This document shows positions 10,206 to 20,554 of a stretch of DNA of 64,000 bases, in pieces (position 1 is the first letter of the stretch; each line of letters begins with the position of its first letter). The translations under genes were made by a program, and so were the position numbers. The notes under the pieces are model-generated. The model was not told the origin of the DNA and made no database searches. It saw only the letters and a program-made list of their open reading frames with translations. Source of the stretch: Lepas anatifera (lineage: Eukaryota; Arthropoda; Thecostraca; Lepadidae); the NCBI GenBank assembly GCA_034440635.1, contig JAOTON010001570.1:186001-250000 (forward strand). The letters are read 5' to 3'.

Positions 10206-12628
10206 TCCGCCCCGCCGGTGACGCTTCTCGCCGATGCTCCAGAGTCCGCCCCGCCGGTGACCCTCCTCGCTGATGCTCCAGAGTCCGCCCCGCCCGTGAC
10301 GCTTCTCGCCGATGCTCCAGAGTCCGCCCCGCCGGTGACGCTTCTCGCTGATGCTCCAGAGTCCGCCCCGCCGGTGACGCTCCTCGCTGATGCTCCAGAG
10401 TCCGCCCCGCCGGTGACGCTCCTCGCTGATTCTCCAGAGTCCGCCCCGCCGGTGACGCTCCTCGCTGATGCTCCAGAGTCCGCCCCGCCGGTGACGCTTC
10501 TCGCAGATGCTCCAGAGTCCGCCCCGCCGGTGACCCTCCTCGGTGTAACAGGTGATGCCGAGCGCGCCAGCTCTGCTTCCGCACATCCAGAGTCCCATGC
10601 TGGATCAGTTTTACCGAACGCTGACGACTGGGACGAATTTAGTGGACATTTTCCCGAAAGTATTTTATCAAGTACGCCAGTAAGGATCCCTCACGAGGAA
10701 AGTGGCTTTGATCTTTCGAGACTCGCAGCAGTTGTTGCGGACAGCACAAGTATGCTTATGGGGGAGATAGATAGTGCGGACTACCACCTGCTCGAAATTG
10801 GGACTATCAGTTCATCTGATGTGTCAAAGAAGCAGGGCCAGTGTTCGAAAAGTCAACGAAGCGAAGAGCCTGATCACCTCAAAAGTAGTGCCCTTCCTGG
10901 ACAGATACTGGGACAGACCGCCTCCGCAGGGGAAGGCATCAAAAAGCTGCCGCAGAGGGCACGACATCCAGCACAAAAAATCGCCCGTTATGCAGAATCG
11001 CACCCAACTCTTCCTACTCCACAGTCATGCCGTGATTGCAAGTGGAAGTGCACTACCTTGATACCGGAAGAGAGAAGGAAAGCAATAAACAACGCAGTGA
11101 ATAGTCAATCAGCTGAATCAAGGCGCCAATGGTACCGGGAGTTTGTAATCGTCCAGAACCTGGATACCACGCGGACGCGTGAAACATCAAGGAGACAGAG
11201 GACCCTCAAATGGCACCTACCATCCACCACAAACGAGAAAAAAGAGTGTGCAAAGGATTTTTCCTTTCCACGCTAGGCCTACAGCTGGGAAGCGACAAGG
11301 CAGTGCAAAACGCACTCCGATGTGATGCGCATGGCGTTACGATGGATATCGACAGAAGAGGCCGGCACGAACCTAGTAACAAGATAAATGATGAAATCAT
11401 CAAAGCCCATGTGAATTCATACGCACCAGCTGCGCCTCACTACCGCTACCAGCACGCCCCCAACAGACGCTATCTCCCAGGAGAGCTCACCATCACGGAA
11501 ATGCACCAGGACTTCGCCGAACAGGGTAGAAGCTGCAGTCTTGAAACCTATAGGAAAGTTGTCAAGGCTATGAATATTGGATTTACCCGGCTGACTGGCG
11601 AAGAATGCGGTACGTGCAAAGTACACGGAGAACATATGAGCAACATCCGGACTCAAGAGCACAACAGCAAAGAATGTGAAGCTTGCCCGTCGTATGAGAC
11701 TCACATTGAAGAGGCAGCGCAGGCACGAGCAGAATATCGCAAAGATGCAGCCCGCCAGTGGGATGAAGGTGAAGTCGTAGTGAGCTGCGATATGATGAAA
11801 GTGACAATGTTGCCAGCGCTGCCGCTCAAAATTTGCTTCTTCACCCCAAGGCTGGTTGCTTTTAACGAAACATTCAGCATGCTACAGGATCCAGCCAGGC
11901 CGCATCGCGACGGCTCGCTTGCCGTTCTATGGCATGAAGCCACTGCGGCCAGGAACTCAGCCGATGTTGCCAGCGCACTGCTAGTCTTCTTGAGGAAACA
12001 TCGTGACACGAAAAGGGTGACTCTGTACGCTGACAATTGTGCAGCGCAAAATAAGTGCTGGGTGACACTGACTGCACTCATACATGCGGTTCATGATGAG
12101 AAAATCGCGACAGACACTATCACTGTCAAATATCTCACCAAAGGACATACCTCAATGAGTGCTGACGCGCATCACCAGGTGATCAATAAGCGTCTTAAAC
12201 GTCGAAGGGAAGTCTGCGACTTTGGCGATTACGTTTCTGTTGTTTCTTGCTCCTTGCCGGTGCATGAAATGCAGCCCCAGGACTTCCTGGATATCAAGGA
12301 TGGCTTCAGTGCGGCTAAGATCCGCCGACTTCAACAGGAAGGCATGAGGCCGTACCTCCGCGATCTCAAGGTGGTTCAGCTCCGGAGAGGAGACACGTGT
12401 ATTTATACAAAGACCAGCTTCAATCAGCCGACATGGAAGGCTTTCAACATCATCAAAGATGGCTTCAGAACAGAACTTCCTCCAGGAAGAACCCAGCCCC
12501 GAGGCATGAACAAAGAGAAGCATGAAAGGATAGTGGCTAACCTGCTGCCGCTGATGCCCATTCACAAGAGGAAGTTCTGGGAGGGGTTGGAAAGGAGATC
12601 AGGGCTGAAGGATCTGGTAAATGAGTGA
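10197..12628 (+). CDS. Transposon gene, main part: DDE-like protein (DUF7869-type), frameshifted
   Basis: Nine 39-base ESAPPVTLLADAP repeats lead into a unique region with CRDCKWKC and basic helices. The frame then moves by one base at a run of six A near 11233-11238, and the second frame continues to the stop at 12626-12628. Within the 472-codon frame from 11210 there are a Cys/His cluster (ECGTCKVHGEH, CEACPSYETH, about residues 136-166) and three conserved acidic blocks: SCDMMKV (Asp194), YADNCAAQNK (Asp275) and GHTSMSADAHHQ (Asp319). Together these resemble an RNase H/DDE-type core. This matches a widespread animal family of uncharacterised proteins that I recall as DUF7869. A transposase role is inferred from its place between the inverted repeats. 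Confidence 0.75.
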
Positions 12629-14026
12629 GTATTGACTGGCGTTCAGAGGGCATCAGTGGTGTTCAGAGTGTTCAGAGGGTACGTTGTGCATAACACAAGG
12701 AGCTGCAGCTGTGAGGGTGTCCTGATATAGTGAGACTGTCACGGCGGTATAACTGTGCGTTGTGTTCGCAGAATTTGTCGTCGTAGAAGTTACCGCCGCT
12801 CAGCTAATAGTGGACGGAAGTTTTGACCTGGTCCAGTGAGCCCTGCAGCCTGAATGATTTTATTTGATGAAATACAGCTGGCTGATCTAGAGGCTACCCG
12901 TGTGTACAATTTTATCATCAAGCTCGTGTAAGCTGCTGCCTGCCTTTCGAAATTATATTCTGCAGGTAGAGTGGGACATACGCGAAAGGATCGCGCTTAA
13001 TGAAAGACTGAACGTTTTCACAAAAAAATAGAAACTATTCCACAAGCATCATGATAATGCTATATTAAATTAACCGGTAATCGCTTATAATCTAAAGTAA
13101 GTGAAAACGCCAAAGAGTATATTAATATTTCGACAACGCGTCTTCGCCAGAAAAAAGTTTGGGATTTGAAAGTCATTGATAACAATGATTATGAGCGTAA
13201 TTGCTCATAATCTACCACATTAGATTATGGGCGATTACCGGTTAATTTTATATATCATAATCATCATGACTATCACGCTCAAAACGGCACTTCAAACTCC
13301 TCAAAGTTATTCCATAAGCAGGCATGAAATTGGAAATACGAGATACTTATCAGGCGAAGTAATGCAAGTCCATGGGGTTCCCTACAGCATTCTTGAAGCA
13401 TGCTTTCTTTATTTGGTCAGAACACTGAATCAGCAAGTTCAGAGCGGCGTTAGTAGTGGAACCTTTTCGCGGCACATACCATCTCATGTGCGTATTAGTG
13501 AAAGATTAAAATAAAATATGCATTTCTATGGTACTCTCGCATCACGCTGTATGAAACTCCTTCCTCAGAATGCGTGATTTTTAGTTGGGTTTTCAAAGGC
13601 AGAAGGACGTAATGCCACGGATACGTCTTTCTGCCTTAAGTTTTCTTCAATTTTTGCGCTCTCTTTTCCACACGCCCTTTTTGCTTGGTTTATTTCGGTC
13701 CTGGGTCACCAAAAAAACAATGGCAAAAGGCCTTGTTGCCTTTTTAAAATGAAAAAAACAAAATACATAAAAAATAATTTCAGCAGCATAATTCTGTCAT
13801 GCGACTGAATATCCTGTATAAATTTGACAGTAATCCGTTAAAACTCCTAAGAGCTATGAGGTCAAACACTAAATCAGCTCTCCTGAAAAGTAGCAAAAAT
13901 GCACGTACGTCTCATTGCCTTTGGACGGCAGATTTGAAGTGGACCACACAAGAAAAGACGTCTACGCGCAATGCTCAGATAAAGCGTTCCACAAATCCCA
14001 GAGGACCATCGGCTGCTGGGACCCAC

Positions 14027-14176
14027 CGTGAGATCGAAGAGGGCGTTCATGCCGAGGATACGCAGCTTGTTCAGCATCTGCTGGTGCAGCTCGTACTCCA
14101 GGAAAGGCAGTCGGTCCGAAATCTCCTTAGCCAGCGGCTCTGCCTTGAGGTCGGCCTTTTCACGGCACACTCGCGC
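14027..14176 (-). CDS. C2CD5: C2CD5 coding exon 12
   Basis: Exactly 50 codons between CCCCGCAG and CTCACG-GTGGGT, phase 0 at both ends. It codes for ARVCREKADLKAEPLAKEI and LPFLEYELHQQMLNKLRI, ending in GMNALFDLT, the first half of the third YbjQ-like motif. Confidence 0.94.
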
Positions 14177-14546
14177 CTGCGGGGATGGGGCGTCAGGTGG
14201 ACCCACGCAGCAGGGTCTCACGGACAGCTGGCTCCCAGATACTCACTTTCTGACAGGTGCAGACTTCTCTTGAACTTGGGCTCAATGCGAATTCTTCTTG
14301 GGCAATCAGCAGCTCATCTTCAACACAGAAACAGCGCGGAGACAGACAACCAGAAATCAGCGACAAAGCTCTACCCCACGAATATCACCAAACGCCTCCA
14401 GTTTCCACAGCATATTAGAGTTCAGTCAAACAGACTACACCCAATAAAACTACACATCGATATATAACAACACGTTAGCCATGGCGCAGCGTCTCCTGAT
14501 GGGCTCGCTGCGGCGCTGGGGAGACGCGCGTCCCTGTCTCACTGAC

Positions 14547-14631
14547 CTGTACCAAGCAGCCGCGCCCGGTGATTGGCATGTCGTCCGGGGGCTCGATCGT
14601 GCTGAATATCACATCTGGCACCCTGCTCTTC
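14547..14631 (-). CDS. C2CD5: C2CD5 coding exon 11
   Basis: An 85-base exon between GGTGTTTCAG and GTACAG-GTCAGTG. It reads RKSRVPDVIFSTIEPPDDMP and then GRGCLVQ, aligning with vertebrate RKQKVPDVLFTTIDLP and GKGCLIQ. It enters in phase 2 and leaves in phase 0. Confidence 0.94.
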
Positions 14632-14989
14632 CTGAAACACCAGACAGCGCCAGATAACGTCCACTGAAGCGATTAACCACACGCTCCACTCGGCAGTGTA
14701 TGGAGATTATGTCGGAAGACGATTATCTAATGAATAAATTTACGCGCTAAAGACGGCTAGGCATACGCCGATTTCTGGCACATACCTACAAGGACCTTAC
14801 CACTTTTTAATATGGCTGAGTGAGCACTTCCTCACTACACTGCTCGGATAGGCTGCGTTCTGATCAGATTCTACTAGCATTACTGTCGGCGTGTCAGAGG
14901 AGGGGCCTAAGGAGGTGTTCTCCAGCGTGTCAGAGGTGAGTCGGGGCGCTCTCCAGCGTGTCAGGGGTCTTGACAGGGGAGGGGCGTAC

Positions 14990-15114
14990 CTGCAGAGGGC
15001 GCAGCGGACCTGTAGCGCCGGCAGCGGCAGGTTACTCTGGCCGTACGGCAGGTGGCAGGCCGCACAGCCGACCCCGCCCAGCTCTGGCTCCTCCAGCGCC
15101 GCCAGTCCCTGCTG
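14990..15114 (-). CDS. C2CD5: C2CD5 coding exon 10 (zinc-ribbon-like motif)
   Basis: It codes for QQGLAALEEPELGG, then CAACHLPYGQSNLPLP and CALCR. The two CxxC pairs are conserved in C2CD5 and look like a zinc ribbon. The donor is TGCAG-GTACGC, phase 2. Three consecutive CAG triplets (15117-15109) leave the exact start open to three- or six-base shifts, all in frame. Confidence 0.9.
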
Positions 15115-15620
15115 CTGACGGTAGATACACCTCACTGCTACTTACGATACACCTCACTGCTACTTACGATACGCCTCACTGCTACTGACGATACACCTCA
15201 CTGCTACTGACGATACACCTCACTGCTACAGACGATACACCTCACTGTTACTGATGATACACCTCACTCCTAGTGACGATACACCTTACTGCTACATAGG
15301 ACAGATACACCTCACTTTTACTGAGGACAGATACACCTCACTGCTACAGAGGACAGATACACCTCACTGTTTCTGTTGATACGCCTCACTGCTAGAGATG
15401 ATAAACCTCACTGCTACTGAGGACAGATACACCTCACTGCTAGTAACGATACACCTTACTGCTACAGAGGACAGATACACCTCACTTTTACTGAGGACAG
15501 ATACATCTCACTGCTACAGAGGACAGATACACCTTACTGCTACAGACGACAGATACACCTCACTGTTCCTGATGATACGCCTCACTGCTAGAGATGATAC
15601 ACCTTACTGCTACAGAGAAC
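15108..15620 (-). repeat. Minisatellite (22-30 base units) in C2CD5 intron 9, abutting the exon 10 acceptor
   Basis: Tandem units built on GATACACCTCACTGCTACTG (plus strand), some extended by GAGGACA. On the gene strand the unit reads GAGGTGTATCGTCAG-TAGCAG, close to the exon 10 junction GAGGTGTATCTACCGTCAG-CAGCAG. The array therefore begins over the splice site and extends into the intron. Confidence 0.88.
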
Positions 15621-15926
15621 AGATACAACACCTGCTATTGACGGCTTATTATACCTGGCTGAAACGCGGCTAATGCAATCGTTTCGGGATTAAATACTAG
15701 TCTCTATCTGTGGTTGATGCTAAGCGCAATTACACACTGAGAGTTTTCTTTTTACTTATGATGACTTACACAAATTCTGCTGCCTTTTGTCGAAACATTT
15801 GCCCAGAATTGAGCTTAAAAATTAATTTATCACCAGCAAGAGTCTGCCGTCATTTAGCGATTCTACATTCACGCAGGAGGCAAATGTGCACCGTAACAAC
15901 GGAAAAACTACAGAGCCCGGTCTGAC

Positions 15927-16072
15927 CTGACTAGCAGAGCACGGTTCCAGCCGCACGGTGGCGCGCAGATCGCGGGAGTCGGTGCGGCCAGCCACCGCGC
16001 TCCGCCAGCCCCAGCGCAGCGAAGTTCACTGTAGCCGCCGTCCCGCAGGCACTCAGCACGCAGACGTCATCA
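15927..16072 (-). CDS. C2CD5: C2CD5 coding exon 9, one-base frameshift
   Basis: The exon begins at the end of the 43-base array. With two bases from exon 8 it reads C-DDVCVLSACGTAATVNFAAL, matching vertebrate EEVCILSASGTAAVLN. A second frame then gives a credible SAVAGRTDSRDLRATVRLEP and ends at a good donor, AGTCAG-GTCAGA, in the phase that exon 10 needs. The exon is one base too long. The likeliest spot is the GGGG run near 16008-16011. Staying in the first frame would require a weak donor. Confidence 0.82.
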
Positions 16073-18760
16073 CTGTCGACAGTATACAGACATACAGAGC
16101 TCAGCAGGTCATCACTGTCGACAGGTATACAGACATACAGAGCTCAACAGGTCATCACTGTCGACAGGTATACAGGAGTTACAGAGCTCAGCAAGGTCAT
16201 CACTGTCGACAGGTATACAGACATACAGAGCTCAGCAGGTCATCACTGTCGACAGGTATACAGACATACAGAGCTCAGCAGGTCATCACTGTCGACAGGT
16301 TTACAGACATACAGAGCTCAGCAGGTCATCACTGTCGACAGGTATACAGACATACAGAGCTCAGCAGGTCATCACTGTCGACAGGTATACAGACATACAG
16401 AGCTCAACAGGTCATCACTGTCGACAGGTATACAGACATACAGAGCTCAGCAGGTCATCACTGTCGACAGGTATACAGACATACAGAGCTCAGCAGGTCA
16501 TCACTGTCGACAGGTATACAGACATACAGAGCTCAGCAGGTCATCACTGTCGACAGGTATACAGACATACAGAGCTCAGCAGGTCATCACTGTCGACAGG
16601 TATACAGACATACAGAGCTCAGCAGGTCATCACTGTCGACAGGTATACAGACATACAGAGCTCAGCAGGTCATCACTGTCGACAGGTATACAGACATACA
16701 GAGCTCAGCAGGTCATCACTGTCGACAGGTATACAGACATACAGAGCTCAGCAGGTCATCACTGTCGACAGGTATACAGACATACAGAGCTCAGCAGGTC
16801 ATCACTGTCGACAGGTATACAGACATACAGAGCTCAGCAGGTCATCACTGTCGACAGGTATACAGACATACAGAGCTCAGCAGGTCATCACTGTCGACAG
16901 GTATACAGACATACAGAGCTCAGCAGGTCATCACTGTCGACAGGTATACAGACATACAGAGCTCAGCAGGTCATCACTGTCGACAGGTATACAGACATAC
17001 AGAGCTCAGCAGGTCATCACTGTCGACAGGTATACAGACATACAGAGCTCAGCAGGTCATCACTGTCGACAGGTATACAGACATACAGAGCTCAGCAGGT
17101 CATCACTGTCGACAGGTATACAGACATACAGAGCTCAGCAGGTCATCACTGTCGACAGGTATACAGACATACAGAGCTCAGCAGGTCATCACTGTCGACA
17201 GGTATACAGACATACAGAGCTCAGCAGGTCATCACTGTCGACAGGTATACAGACATACAGAGCTCAGCAGGTCATCACTGTCGACAGGTATACAGACATA
17301 CAGAGCTCAGCAGGTCATCACTGTCGACAGGTATACAGACATACAGAGCTCAGCAGGTCATCACTGTCGACAGGTATACAGACATACAGAGCTCAGCAGG
17401 TCATCACTGTCGACAGGTATACAGACATACAGAGCTCAGCAGGTCATCACTGTCGACAGGTATACAGACATACAGAGCTCAGCAGGTCATCACTGTCGAC
17501 AGGTATACAGACATACAGAGCTCAGCAGGTCATCACTGTCGACAGGTATACAGACATACAGAGCTCAGCAGGTCATCACTGTCGACAGGTATACAGACAT
17601 ACAGAGCTCAGCAGGTCATCACTGTCGACAGGTATACAGACATACAGAGCTCAACAGGTCATCACTGTCGACAGGTATACAGACATACAGAGCTCAGCAG
17701 GTCATCACTGTCGACAGGTATACAGACATACAGAGCTCAGCAGGTCATCACTGTCGACAGGTATACAGACATACAGAGCTCAGCAGGTCATCACTGTCGA
17801 CAGGTATACAGACATACAGAGCTCAGCAGGTCATCACTGTCGACAGGTATACAGACATACAGAGCTCAGCAGGTCATCACTGTCGACAGGTATACAGACA
17901 TACAGAGCTCAGCAGGTCATCACTGTCGACAGGTATACAGACATACAGAGCTCAGCAGGTCATCACTGTCGACAGGTATACAGACATACAGAGCTCAGCA
18001 GGTCATCACTGTCGACAGGTATACAGACATACAGAGCTCAGCAGGTCATCACTGTCGACAGGTATACAGACATACAGAGCTCAGCAGGTCATCACTGTCG
18101 ACAGGTATACAGACATACAGAGCTCAGCAGGTCATCACTGTCGACAGGTATACAGACATACAGAGCTCAGCAGGTCATCACTGTCGACAGGTATACAGAC
18201 ATACAGAGCTCAGCAGGTCATCACTGTCGACAGGTATACAGACATACAGAGCTCAGCAGGTCATCACTGTCGACAGGTATACAGACATACAGAGCTCAGC
18301 AGGTCATCACTGTCGACAGGTATACAGACATACAGAGCTCAGCAGGTCATCACTGTCGACAGGTATACAGACATACAGAGCTCAGCAGGTCATCACTGTC
18401 GACAGGTATACAGACATACAGAGCTCAGCAGGTCATCACTGTCGACAGGTATACAGACATACAGAGCTCAGCAGGTCATCACTGTCGACAGGTATACAGA
18501 CATACAGAGCTCAGCAGGTCATCACTGTCGACAGGTATACAGACATACAGAGCTCAGCAGGTCATCACTGTCGACAGGTATACAGACATACAGAGCTCAG
18601 CAGGTCATCACTGTCGACAGGTATACAGACATACAGAGCTCAACAGGTCATCACTGTCGACAGGTATACAGACATACAGAGCTCAGCAGGTCATCACTGT
18701 CGACAGGTATACAGACATACAGAGCTCAGCAGGTCATCACTGTCGACAAGCACCCAGACT
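16073..18760 (-). repeat. 43-base minisatellite, about 62 copies, in C2CD5 intron 8
   Basis: Nearly identical 43-base units (plus-strand core GTCATCACTGTCGACAGGTA) run without a break and fill most of the intron. On the gene strand each unit contains CTGTCGACAG-TGATGACC. This copies the exon 9 acceptor and its first seven or eight bases (CTGTCGACAG-TGATGACG). The array stops at the exon border. Because 43 is not a multiple of three and the unit lacks stops, a 1014-codon frame arises on the plus strand by chance. Confidence 0.95.
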
Positions 18761-18862
18761 ACAGAGCTCAGCCAGAAAACGTTGATATCCCAACGGCTGA
18801 GACCACAGTAGCAACAGTGGCGCAATCGTCAGCATTACTCCAAAAACAGATATGGCTCTCAC

Positions 18863-19031
18863 CAAATGGTTGTGGCCTCCTCGTATCCAAGCACGACGTT
18901 GCAGGCCAGCGCTTTGCAGTGAGAGCGCACCTCGGTTCGTACCTCAGCCCACCAGGAGTCGCGGCTTTCGCTTTCCTCTGGCTGGCTGATCCGGTCCAGT
19001 AGCTTCACCGAGCGTGCGCTCACGGTGCCAC
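18863..19031 (-). CDS. C2CD5: C2CD5 coding exon 8
   Basis: A 169-base exon between CTCGCCAG and ATTTG-GTGAGAG. It contains TVSARSVKLLDRI, a conserved RDSWWAEVRTEVRSH helix and ACNVVLGYEEATT, the second YbjQ-like motif. It overlaps the end of a long repeat-driven plus-strand open frame, which is not a gene. It leaves in phase 2. Confidence 0.94.
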
Positions 19032-19904
19032 CTGGCGAGCACGGGCGGAACTATCGCTGTCACGCGCACAACAGCCCAGCATGTTGATAGAATGAAAAAT
19101 AGCAGCGTTGGTCGCTTTAAGGAAATACGGCACCTTCGTGGATTTTGACCTGAACTATCAGTCGCACGGGGCATACAGAAAAAACCTCTGTTGCATATTC
19201 TGCTGTTCTCAGAACTCACAGCTTGAGGAGAAACAGGCAGGCCTGCTATTTTTTTAACCGTCTGATCCCACGCCTCCCGTTTCCCCTATGAGCCGTTAGT
19301 CTACGCGGCTCGTCGTCGGTGGTGGCTGCGGCCGGCGCGGGGCTAGGTGGGCCAGGATACGCCCTTTCAAATCCTACTTCTTCACAAATTACAAGTTCTA
19401 GGGCAAATTACATTCTAAACATGGCGTTCTGCGGTATGGTCTGCCTCCTGGCCATCTCAGTTCAAATCCCATTCAAAACATGCCACATTCCCTTTAATAG
19501 TGATATGAGAGCACCACGTGTTCAAGAATACCTACCACCTCCACCTTAAAATCTACCCTGTGGCAGTAAACCTTTTCTAGAGGAGCGGTAGGTCGTAGCT
19601 CAGTGAAGACAGACACGCCAGGGCCGATATCAGAACTCTGACGCTTCGTTAGGAGCAGGAGATTTGACCCCATGCTCTGGAGTGGCACGGTCACTCAGAG
19701 TGAAAGGTCAAGGTCAGAGCACCCAGAGACGGCGGCGCTGTGAGAGCCCGCACGGTCAGCTGATCCCGCCCGACCCCCGGTACTCGATCCAGGGCGGCGC
19801 ACCATACAACGCTGTCACAGCTGCAGCACCGGCTCCGTGCGGAGACAGGACCGTGGCCGTTCAGCCAGCAGCGCGGCAGCTGGGAGAAGATCGACGCAGC
19901 TCAC

Positions 19905-20090
19905 CCAGGTGGGTGACGAAGCCGGCGGGAAGGCCCCGCAGCGTGATGAAGGGAAACTCGGCCGCCTCGAAGCTGTCCTGCTGCTGGCTGCGCTGCTGCG
20001 CCGTCGCCGTCACCAGCTGGGCCAGCAGCTTCGCGTCGGCGCCGCTGGAGGCGCTGCTGCTGGTGGCTGCCGGAACACTGCCGTCAGCCG
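19905..20090 (-). CDS. C2CD5: C2CD5 coding exon 7
   Basis: A 186-base exon after CTCTGTACAG, ending at CTGG-GTGAGC. It codes for an Ala/Ser/Gln-rich lead and then FEAAEFPFITLRGLPAGFVT, which matches the vertebrate REFPFFTLTAFPPGF segment. An acceptor slightly inside (TTCCGGCAG) has the same phase and cannot be excluded. Confidence 0.88.
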
Positions 20091-20554
20091 CTGTACAGAG
20101 ATTCGCGTGTCCTCTGAACGAATAAAACTGAGGGTAAGCCTTTACAGCCAGACACACGCGAACTGGTGCGTTAGAAAATGAATAGAAAGGCGGCAGACCG
20201 ACAAAAAAATGTCAGTGGAGAGTTAGCGATATCTGTGGTGGAGCTAATGACAGGAGGCCACAAAAAGAGGCATCCTAGACTGGGATGATTACGGTCAGTG
20301 CTTCAGTAGGTTCCACACATAGTAAACAAGCAGGCCGCGGGAAAAACTATTTACACATAGACCAGGTCATTCACAAATCTGTGCACTATTAAGGCAGGTT
20401 ACACCAGTACAGGTTCCGCTACTAACGAAGCTTACAAACGTTATCAGGGACCAGAACACCGGGCATTGCCCGCGAACACAGACCACAGCGTCTGCAGCTA
20501 ACAGACACAACAACCTTCCACTCATCAACCACCTCTCCCGAACAAAACGCCCAC

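Larger units (their letters stand above)
6235..13931 (+). mobile_element. 7.7-kb DNA transposon with 26-bp perfect terminal inverted repeats
   Basis: The ends are exact inverted copies for 26 bases, beginning CTGCCGTCCAAAGGCAATGA at 6235 and ending with its complement at 13931. Both are flanked by ATTT (6231-6234 and 13932-13935), a likely 4-bp target duplication. Both termini carry several copies of an AAGGCAAAAAGACGT-like motif in both orientations (for example 6505-6690 and 13590-13740), typical of transposase-binding clusters. The element holds one plus-strand gene (7139-12628), lies antisense inside C2CD5 intron 12 and makes up nearly all of it. The superfamily cannot be assigned from sight. 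Confidence 0.82.

Noticed and set aside
15958..19002. 1014-codon open frame on the plus strand
   Set aside because: It is produced by a 43-base repeat without stops and reads in all three phases in turn. Real minus-strand C2CD5 exons 8 and 9 lie at its two ends.
19478..19500. B-box-like GTTCAAATCCC suggesting a tRNA
   Set aside because: No A-box, cloverleaf or acceptor stem could be traced around it.
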